The notes beneath the pieces are model-generated. The model had not been told where the DNA came from. It searched no databases and worked only from the letters and a program-made list of their open reading frames with translations. A stretch of 64,000 nucleotides of DNA from Chloroflexota bacterium (GTDB lineage Bacteria; Chloroflexota; Anaerolineae; B4-G1): assembly GCA_024232355.1 (NCBI GenBank), contig JAAEPW010000386.1:17363-81362 (forward strand), written 5' to 3'. Below are positions 58,408-64,000 of this stretch, one piece after another; the stretch's first letter is position 1; every line of letters begins with the position of its first letter. Position numbers and translations under genes: made by a program.

Positions 58408-60465
58408 TCAATCAGTAGGTTTGTGGCATAATTGGCATTGCTCGTTGATATACCCGTTGTCTTGATGAGCGGCTGGCATCGGCTCAACCTCTCCCTCTGG
58501 ATCGTGGCACGTCAGGCAATTCTCCAGTCCATCTAACCCGTGTGGAACCTTTGGTGACCGAGTTGTGAGAGTAGTTGCTGAATCTGACCAACCCTCTGGG
58601 GTGTGGCAGGTGTTGCACGTTCCTTCCAGGTGGTCCTCTGGCGGCTGATGGCAGTTGGTGCAAACGTATTCAGGTATTCGTGTACCCTCTGCGTGACATA
58701 CATCACAGGTGGCACGCAAGTGACTGCCGATCAACTCCACTGGGTGTAATTCTGGTGGAATAGTTGCACCCGCAAATTCGGTTGGCGTGTGACATTCATC
58801 GCAGTTCGACCCAAAGTGGGATGCGCTGGGTGGCTCGTGGCAGGAGGCACATTCAAAGACCAAGCTCTGACCGTCTTTATGGCATGCTATACAGTCTAGT
58901 TCCGCGTGAGGCCCTTCCAATGGTGCCGGATGCTCAAAACTGGCTACCATATCCGCTTGTTCGAACCCATCTGGCGAGTGACAGTCCTGGCAATCTTGCC
59001 CAAAGTGAGAGGCCATTGGTGGCTCATGACAATTGGCGCATTGGAACTCGGGATTTCTTATTCCCTCGTGGCAATCGTGGCACCACACCTCGGCGTGAGT
59101 GTCCGTCAGTTCAATGGGGTGCGGAAAGGCGGCATCTAGCTCTACCAGCGGCCATGCCTGGCCGTGACAGGCTGATAGGGCGCAAAAGCTCGAGTCGTCA
59201 TTGCCAAAAGCGATCTCTCCATGGCAGTCCACGCAGTCGCCGTTGGCTTGGAAGCGATGATCAGCCATAAAGTTGGTTTCTAGGTGATATGCTGGTTCCT
59301 GGACTGTGGCGACTGGCATATCCGGCGGGCGTTCTCCAGGGTTTACCACTAGCGGGATGGTGTGACAGATGTTACAGTGCAGACGGATGGATTCACCTTC
59401 CGAACTTTGGTGTTTACCATCGTGACAGCGGAAACAGCCAGGGAACTCTTTGTGTACACCGTCATTTGGGAAGGATTGCCAGGTGACGCCAGGTTTTTCG
59501 AATGTCAACAAGGGAACAAGTTCTTTGCTTGTCTCAAAGGCTTGCTCAATAGCCGCTGCCTGACTGCTGGCTACCTCGGGATACTTGGACTTGTATTGTG
59601 CCTTGAACGATTCGACCGCAGCTAAAGCTGCTTCTTGGCTATCGTAGGAGTTGCCGAGCAGTTCCACCAACTCTTTTTTGATAAACGGCAGATTGGTGTC
59701 TAATCGGCCTTCAACTATGGCTTGGTCAATCGCTTGGTCTGGGGAGAGGAATGGGTGTCCCATCCGGTTGTGGCAGTCTACACACTCCATTGTGTGCTTT
59801 TCGGCATTGGCAATCTCTTCAGCCGACAAAGGGTGAGCCACATCGGTATATTCAATGGTCTGACCATCGGGCAGGGTGGCCCGCACCCAGCGAATATGCT
59901 GATTGTGTTCAGTGGAGACATACTCCACCTCGTTTTCAATGTGCCAATGGATGCCGCCTCCCAGTCCCTTGCTTCTTTCACCTCCTCCAGTCTTGAGAAT
60001 CAGGTAGGTGATCTTTTCGGTGTTGAATTCATCTTGCTGAAAATCCCTGATCTTGAGCACGCTGTCACCATGAAAAGTGGGGGGCCAATGACAGCGTTCG
60101 CATGATTCACTCGCGGGGCGTAGAGTCTCCGCTTCCAGAGGATGTTCGTATTGTTTAAAGAGCACGGCCGGTAGGTGCTTGGCGTGGCTAGCCTTGAGAG
60201 TGATATTGTATAGTGTGCTCACTCGACTCATATGGCACTCGACGCATTTTACACGGGCGTGGTACGAGTCTGCGTAGGCTTCTGGTTCTTCGGGGTGCAC
60301 GTCGTGGCAAATGTTGGTGCAAAAAGCTGTACTGTTGGACCATTCCCATACCTGTGTGCCTGCAACGGCAAGCACAATAAAGCCCAGGATAAAGGCTCCA
60401 CCGGTAAACAGTGTCCGGCGGGTGGTCGGATTTTTGAGGCTAAGGATTTCTTTGATTTTGGTCAT
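58408..60465 (-). CDS. Large multihaem cytochrome c with 17-19 haem sites
   Basis: 685 residues. An N-terminal anchor helix (LFTGGAFILGFIVLAVAGTQVW) leads to a NapC/NirT-like start (STAFCTNICHDVHPEEPEAYADSYHARVKCVECHM). Seventeen normal CXXCH sites are present: CVECH, CERCH, CVDCH, CFRCH, CNICH, CVDCH, CHDCH, CANCH, CQDCH, CIACH, CASCH, CDECH, CDVCH, CTNCH, CNTCH, CLTCH and CQLCH. There are also one CX3CH (CTNICH) and one CX4CH (CALSACH). The C-terminal ~280 residues repeat an HPVEL-x-GSH/C-x-x-CH/CHEPP unit at least four times. It could act as a long electron wire from the quinone pool. Flanked by terminators on both sides. Confidence 0.92.
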   Translation of the reverse strand: MTKIKEILSLKNPTTRRTLFTGGAFILGFIVLAVAGTQVWEWSNSTAFCTNICHDVHPEEPEAYADSYHARVKCVECHMSRVSTLYNITLKASHAKHLPAVLFKQYEHPLEAETLRPASESCERCHWPPTFHGDSVLKIRDFQQDEFNTEKITYLILKTGGGERSKGLGGGIHWHIENEVEYVSTEHNQHIRWVRATLPDGQTIEYTDVAHPLSAEEIANAEKHTMECVDCHNRMGHPFLSPDQAIDQAIVEGRLDTNLPFIKKELVELLGNSYDSQEAALAAVESFKAQYKSKYPEVASSQAAAIEQAFETSKELVPLLTFEKPGVTWQSFPNDGVHKEFPGCFRCHDGKHQSSEGESIRLHCNICHTIPLVVNPGERPPDMPVATVQEPAYHLETNFMADHRFQANGDCVDCHGEIAFGNDDSSFCALSACHGQAWPLVELDAAFPHPIELTDTHAEVWCHDCHEGIRNPEFQCANCHEPPMASHFGQDCQDCHSPDGFEQADMVASFEHPAPLEGPHAELDCIACHKDGQSLVFECASCHEPPSASHFGSNCDECHTPTEFAGATIPPELHPVELIGSHLRATCDVCHAEGTRIPEYVCTNCHQPPEDHLEGTCNTCHTPEGWSDSATTLTTRSPKVPHGLDGLENCLTCHDPEGEVEPMPAAHQDNGYINEQCQLCHKPTD

Positions 60466-60493
60466 TCTATACTGTTGGTCCTTTCATAATAAA

Positions 60494-60528
60494 TGGATCA
60501 CTGCTCAGGTGCTTTGTCAGTGATCCAC
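60494..60528 (-). terminator. Terminator overlapping the stop codon of the heptahaem gene
   Basis: TGGATCACTG (60494-60503) and CAGTGATCCA (60519-60528) pair exactly with a 15-base loop; TTTATTA follows on the minus strand. The stem's first arm encodes WIT of the heptahaem protein and its second arm spans the TGA stop (60498-60500), so the stop codon lies inside the hairpin. Confidence 0.65.
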
Positions 60529-61577
60529 TTAATCAAACGGTCCAGTTCTGCTGTGCTCAACTGGGCATAATGCGCTCCTCGTTGTATCTCTACAATCTTG
60601 CTCCCACTAGAATCTCCAGGTACGATCACTGGACCGGAGGAAGACCCTGCCATCAACGCATCATAGTCCGTCACAGACAGCCCGGCACTGCTGCCATGGC
60701 AGGCTCCACATCGCTCTGTCAGCAATGGACCGATATCATTGGTGAATGTGGGGCTTTCTCCAGTGGATGTTCCCGATAGTGGGGCCATTGGTCCCCATGA
60801 GCGCACGTGGGCCATTATGTCCAGGATTTCCTCCCATGTGAGTGGACCATCATAATCCTGCGCAAAGGCCGTCATCTGGCCATGGGTCCCGGCACCAATG
60901 TCCTGTAGAATCGTGGCGTCGTCGCGAGTGCCCCAGTAAGTTTCTGCGTTGATGATGGATTCATCACCCACTGGCGTGGTTCCATCCTCGCCATGACAGC
61001 TTGCGCACACCTGGGTAAAGAGCGCTGCACCCACCTCGGCGTTCCCCATTGGTTGACCGGTGAAGAGTGCGTGTTCTTCATCGGCAAAGATGAGTTGGTG
61101 ACAGTCTGTACAACTACTTCCGCTGGTTGGAGTGTGGATCGTTTCTACAGCAGGAGTCGGAGCGGCTGGAATAGGCGTAGGCTCAGCCGCAGCAGCAGAT
61201 ACAAAGTGGCATTGCTCGCACTGGTTGTTGGCATAATCCACGTGATTGCCCGTCAACTGTGGTGTATTGCCCACTCCCTGACTATGGCACGAGGTACAGT
61301 CCTCACGGCCAATCAATGGATGGGGAATTTCACCTGCTGGCAAACCACTGACTTTGTGGCAGTGTGCGCAATCCTCGTTATTACGTCCCAGGTGATCCCA
61401 GGCTACGCGAGGTGCATCCGCGACGCCGGTCTGATGACAACTGAGGCAGTCTTCTCCCTCCATCACTGCGTGGGGTACGGGTGGTTGAGCGACGGTGGTG
61501 CTCACGATAGCTAAAAGAGCGATCAAAACTATTGTCACGGCTAATGGCCATCGGTAACTGAATATCCAATGCCTCAT
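60498..61577 (-). CDS. Heptahaem cytochrome c
   Basis: 359 residues; GGAG before the ATG. Signal peptide about 1-30 (PLAVTIVLIALLAIVSTTVAQ). Seven CXXCH sites: CLSCH, CAHCH, CTSCH, CEQCH, CTDCH, CASCH, CGACH. The first four sit in short repeats of the form HPLIGREDCTSCH. A Pro/Thr/Ala linker follows, then a mono-haem cytochrome c region (AALFTQVCASCHGEDGTTPVG). The final domain (DIGPLLTERCGACHGSSAG to LIKWITDKAPEQ) is also found at the end of the b/c fusion at 55360. Secreted to the periplasmic side. It lies 25 bases after slipin. Confidence 0.9.
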   Translation of the reverse strand: MRHWIFSYRWPLAVTIVLIALLAIVSTTVAQPPVPHAVMEGEDCLSCHQTGVADAPRVAWDHLGRNNEDCAHCHKVSGLPAGEIPHPLIGREDCTSCHSQGVGNTPQLTGNHVDYANNQCEQCHFVSAAAAEPTPIPAAPTPAVETIHTPTSGSSCTDCHQLIFADEEHALFTGQPMGNAEVGAALFTQVCASCHGEDGTTPVGDESIINAETYWGTRDDATILQDIGAGTHGQMTAFAQDYDGPLTWEEILDIMAHVRSWGPMAPLSGTSTGESPTFTNDIGPLLTERCGACHGSSAGLSVTDYDALMAGSSSGPVIVPGDSSGSKIVEIQRGAHYAQLSTAELDRLIKWITDKAPEQ

Positions 61578-61602
61578 TCCTGTCTCCTTCTGTCGTATGA
61601 TT

Positions 61603-62385
61603 CTAGCCCTTGTCGCTTTTGTTTCCTACCATCGAATTCAGGGCGGTGGCGATGTCGAGAGGGATAGGGATGATCGTGCTCGCTCTCTCACCTGATATTT
61701 CCACCAGCGTTTGCAGGTAGCGCAGTTGCAAGCTTACAGGTTCGTCGGCGATCATCTTTCCGGCTTCTACCAGTTTTGTTGCTGCTTCGCGCTCGCCCTC
61801 GGCGTGGATGATCTTGGCTCGCTTTTCTCGTTCAGCTTCGGCCTGACGCGCCATTGACCGCTGTAATCTCTCTGGTAAAAGCACATCTTTGACCTCGACG
61901 GTTACTACTTGCACGCCCCACGGATCTTCGGTGTGGTCGTCTATGATCTCTCTCAATCGCTCATTGACCCGATCTCGGTGGGAAAGTAGTTCGTCCAGTT
62001 CAGATTGGCCCAGAACGCTGCGCAATGTGGTCAAGGACATCTGGGTGGTTGCCTTGACATAGTTCTTGACCTCAATGACTGCTTTCTCAACGTTAATTAC
62101 TTTAAAGTAGACGACCGCGTCCACGTGGACAGTCACATTGTCACGGGTGATGATTTCCTGTGGCTCGAGGACCAATGTCTCAACCCGCAAATCTACTTTG
62201 ACCATGCGCTCTACCCAGGGGATTATGACGTTGAATCCTGGCTTGCGAACACTGACGAGTCGTCCGAATCGCAATACTACTCCTCGTTCCCACTGTTGTA
62301 CGATCTTGACCGCTGGCCAGACGATGAACAGTAGAAAAGCGATTGCTCCTGCTGTTGCTCCTATTACCACTAATACGTTGTCCAT
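61603..62385 (-). CDS. Slipin/stomatin-like SPFH membrane protein
   Basis: 260 residues with AAGGAGG before the ATG. One N-terminal membrane helix (VIGATAGAIAFLLFIVWPAV) and an SPFH (band 7) domain: QQWERGVVLRFGRLVSVRKPG, LEPQEIITRDNVTVHVDAVVYFKV, and the coiled coil RLQRSMARQAEAEREKRAKIIHAEGE. Stomatin-like proteins form membrane microdomains and help assemble or stabilise membrane complexes, often with an NfeD partner, absent here. Placed between NrfD and the cytochromes, it may help assemble this electron-transfer complex. Confidence 0.93.
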   Translation of the reverse strand: MDNVLVVIGATAGAIAFLLFIVWPAVKIVQQWERGVVLRFGRLVSVRKPGFNVIIPWVERMVKVDLRVETLVLEPQEIITRDNVTVHVDAVVYFKVINVEKAVIEVKNYVKATTQMSLTTLRSVLGQSELDELLSHRDRVNERLREIIDDHTEDPWGVQVVTVEVKDVLLPERLQRSMARQAEAEREKRAKIIHAEGEREAATKLVEAGKMIADEPVSLQLRYLQTLVEISGERASTIIPIPLDIATALNSMVGNKSDKG

Positions 62386-62428
62386 TTTTTACCTCCTTGA
62401 TTGAATACCAATTGCTTAGGAAATAATT

Positions 62429-62593
62429 CTATTTGAACGGCCAGCCCATTCGTTCCCACGGTGATTCTTCCTCTTGACCACCTCGCAGGATCCAGCGGGC
62501 CAGACTGAAATATATCACCGCGGCACTCAGCAACACGGTAATCGCAAAGATTCCGCCGATGCCCGGTGTGGTAAAAAGCGTCGAAATGGTCAT
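62429..62593 (-). CDS. Small single-TM protein of the NrfD locus
   Basis: 54 residues from ATG 62593 with GGAG seven bases upstream; the longer frame to 62755 only shadows the NrfD gene. One membrane helix (GIGGIFAITVLLSAAVIYFSLARWIL) is followed by a short polar tail GGQEEESPWERMGWPFK. No family is recognised. It starts 19 bases after the NrfD gene stop and precedes slipin by 43 bases. Size and place suggest a small accessory subunit of the membrane complex. Confidence 0.75.
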   Translation of the reverse strand: MTISTLFTTPGIGGIFAITVLLSAAVIYFSLARWILRGGQEEESPWERMGWPFK

Positions 62594-62612
62594 ATCACGT
62601 CTCCGTTCTGAT

Positions 62613-63968
62613 CTATTCGTGCAGGTATGCGTGTACTTCTTCCGAGCGTTCCCAGATAGAAATGATGGGAAAGAAGCGAGTAAAGAGCACATAGAGGAGC
62701 AACGGCCCGGCAAAGCAGGCAGCGGTGATGGCCCACTCGACCCAGGTGGGCGCATATTCGCCCATCGTCAAACCGCTCAACAGTCGGGGCCGTGTCAGAG
62801 TGGGGAGAATGACGATGTATCGCTCTAACCACATCCCCACGTTGACTATCAACCCTGCTGCCACCATCCAGCCGACGCTTTTCTTCCCCTTTGTCAGGAA
62901 AATGGTCAATGGTATGGCGAAACAAAATGCGAACATTACCCAGAAAGGAATCGCAAACGCTCCAACGAACTTTTCCCAAAAGATGTGTATTTCCTCGACT
63001 TCGTAACCATAAAAGGTGGTCAGGTATTCGGCCACCATAAAGTAGAGCCAGACCAGGCTGAGGGAGATGAGCAGTTTGCGCATATAGTCAAAGTGTTTGA
63101 GGGTCAGTATCTCCTCCAGGTGATAGACACGTCTCAGTACGGCCATCGCGATGACGACAGCGCCCGAACCAGAAAAGACGGCTCCCACCAGGAAGAAAGG
63201 CCCCATCACGGCAGTGTGCCAGCCCGGTTGCAACGTCATGCTGAACACAAAGGCAACGACTGTGTGAACGACGACCACCAGCATGCTCATAAAGACCGCC
63301 ATCCCGCTCAACATCTTTTCCAGACGGCGATATTGCTCGGGATGTCCCTTCCAGCCAAGAGATAGGATGCGGTACATTTGATGCTGCCACTGAGGTATAT
63401 TCGTCAACTTGTCTCGGCAGATGGCAATGTCGGGCAAAAGCGACAGGTAGAAAAAGACGAGGCTGGAGAAAAGGTAGAGGCTCACACTTGTCACGTCCCA
63501 CAGGAGGGGGGATTGAAAACGCCCGTAGAAAAAGACGTTGCCCATACGTTCAATGCGTCCCAGGTCGAGCAGGATACTGCCAGCACCAAAGGGGACGCTA
63601 AAGACAGTGATGGCCTCAGCTGCGCGGGCCAGCGGTTTGCGCCATTCAGCTCCCACCAGCGTCAGAATAGCCGAGATAAAGGTGCCCGAGTGAGCCAAGC
63701 CGATGAAAAAGACAAAGTTGACGATGTAGAGACCCCAGTAGACGGGACGATTCATCCCGGTCACGCTCAGGCCGTTGACAAACTGGTACACGTAAGCGGC
63801 GGCCCCAACGGCGAGGACGATCAGCAAGAAAATCACAAGCAGGATAAAGCCGCGGCTGCTGTGGGTCAGTGGAGCCAAAAGCACTGCCTCGTCCTGAGAC
63901 TGAAGCTCACCTAGCGACGTTTCTCTTTTTTGTCTTTGGATTGACGTAATCTGCGTTCGCTTTAACAT
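62613..63968 (-). CDS. NrfD/PsrC-family quinone-interacting membrane subunit
   Basis: 451 residues, AGGA before the ATG. About nine or ten membrane helices, including FILLVIFLLIVLAVGAAAYVYQF, YWGLYIVNFVFFIGLAHSGTFISAI and VEWAITAACFAGPLLLYVLFTRFF. The GLAHSG-T segment and the following AITVFSVPFGAG match NrfD/PsrC-type proteins (ActC/ActF of alternative complex III, PsrC, HybB). These pass electrons between quinones and a periplasmic iron-sulfur or haem partner, sometimes moving protons. The partner gene should lie beyond the window edge. First complete gene of the cytochrome locus. Confidence 0.93.
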   Translation of the reverse strand: MLKRTQITSIQRQKRETSLGELQSQDEAVLLAPLTHSSRGFILLVIFLLIVLAVGAAAYVYQFVNGLSVTGMNRPVYWGLYIVNFVFFIGLAHSGTFISAILTLVGAEWRKPLARAAEAITVFSVPFGAGSILLDLGRIERMGNVFFYGRFQSPLLWDVTSVSLYLFSSLVFFYLSLLPDIAICRDKLTNIPQWQHQMYRILSLGWKGHPEQYRRLEKMLSGMAVFMSMLVVVVHTVVAFVFSMTLQPGWHTAVMGPFFLVGAVFSGSGAVVIAMAVLRRVYHLEEILTLKHFDYMRKLLISLSLVWLYFMVAEYLTTFYGYEVEEIHIFWEKFVGAFAIPFWVMFAFCFAIPLTIFLTKGKKSVGWMVAAGLIVNVGMWLERYIVILPTLTRPRLLSGLTMGEYAPTWVEWAITAACFAGPLLLYVLFTRFFPIISIWERSEEVHAYLHE

Positions 63969-63977
63969 TGTTATTTC

Positions 63978-64000
63978 CTACTCGCCCTGTAGATAGTAGA
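63978..64000 (-). CDS. C-terminal end of an upstream gene (partial)
   Basis: On the minus strand the frame ending in TAG at 63978 reads ...YYLQGE and stops nine bases before the NrfD start. Only six codons are visible. NrfD genes usually follow an iron-sulfur ferredoxin-type subunit gene, so this may be its end; the identity is inferred from position only. Confidence 0.4.

Noticed and set aside
62594..62755. 54-residue extension of the small TM protein
   Set aside because: It overlaps the NrfD gene out of frame; the ATG at 62593 has a good ribosome site.

Overview
The window looks like a chromosomal segment of an uncultured Chloroflexota bacterium, probably class Anaerolineae. This is inferred from the mix of gene families: Thr/Pro-linked lipoproteins with PPC repeats, secreted beta-helix proteins ending in a YLPLVL-type tail, PDZ-bearing multi-pass histidine kinases, ADP-forming acetyl-CoA synthetase, and large multihaem cytochromes beside an NrfD protein. 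No rRNA, tRNA, CRISPR array, insertion sequence or phage gene was found. Names rest on reading motifs and domain order by eye; no search was run.

Bases 1-11.3 kb (+ strand): the end of a glycosyltransferase, a type I glutamine synthetase, and a run led by a consensus promoter and 5' hairpin. That run alternates two deoxynucleoside kinases with two cytoplasmic sensor kinases and ends with an AlaX-type tRNA editing protein, a degenerate metallo-beta-lactamase-fold protein and a TPR membrane protein. A small protein follows that copies the N-terminal domain of the next gene, a Nal1-like serine protease.

Bases 11.3-22.6 kb (- strand): a surface-protein block. It holds a beta-helix protein, a 1865-residue mosaic protein, a tandem pair of small secreted proteins and two further exported proteins. 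Several share a C-terminal YLPLVL-type tail. Bases 22.6-28.4 kb (- strand) carry a NarL-type response regulator, two tandemly duplicated PDZ/multi-TM histidine kinases and a single-domain receiver. GTAC-N4-GTAC sites lie in both regulator promoter regions.

Bases 28.5-44.4 kb: a methyltransferase with a probable leaderless promoter, a Gfo/Idh/MocA oxidoreductase, a secreted M28 peptidase, an energy-conserving acetyl-CoA synthetase with a BioD/DRTGG partner, enolase, a PPC-repeat lipoprotein, pyruvate kinase, a zinc-ribbon membrane protein, RadC and an unassigned beta-rich protein. The metabolic genes suggest glycolysis ending in acetate formation with ATP synthesis.

Bases 44.4-51.8 kb (- strand): housekeeping and envelope genes (FecR-like protein, acylphosphatase, radical SAM enzyme, exonuclease, MA-type peptidase, HEAT-repeat protein, RseP). 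Bases 51.9-55.1 kb (- strand) form a sulfur-relay operon: a double NifX-like protein, DsrE, DsrF and DsrH-like proteins, TusA, an ArsR regulator and DsrE2. It has a clear promoter and a palindromic operator candidate. Bases 55.3-64 kb (- strand) form a respiratory electron-transfer locus: NrfD, a 54-residue membrane protein, slipin, and 7-, 19-, 9- and 5-haem cytochromes, the last fused to a cytochrome b-like domain. It probably carries electrons between the quinone pool and periplasmic or extracellular acceptors or donors.
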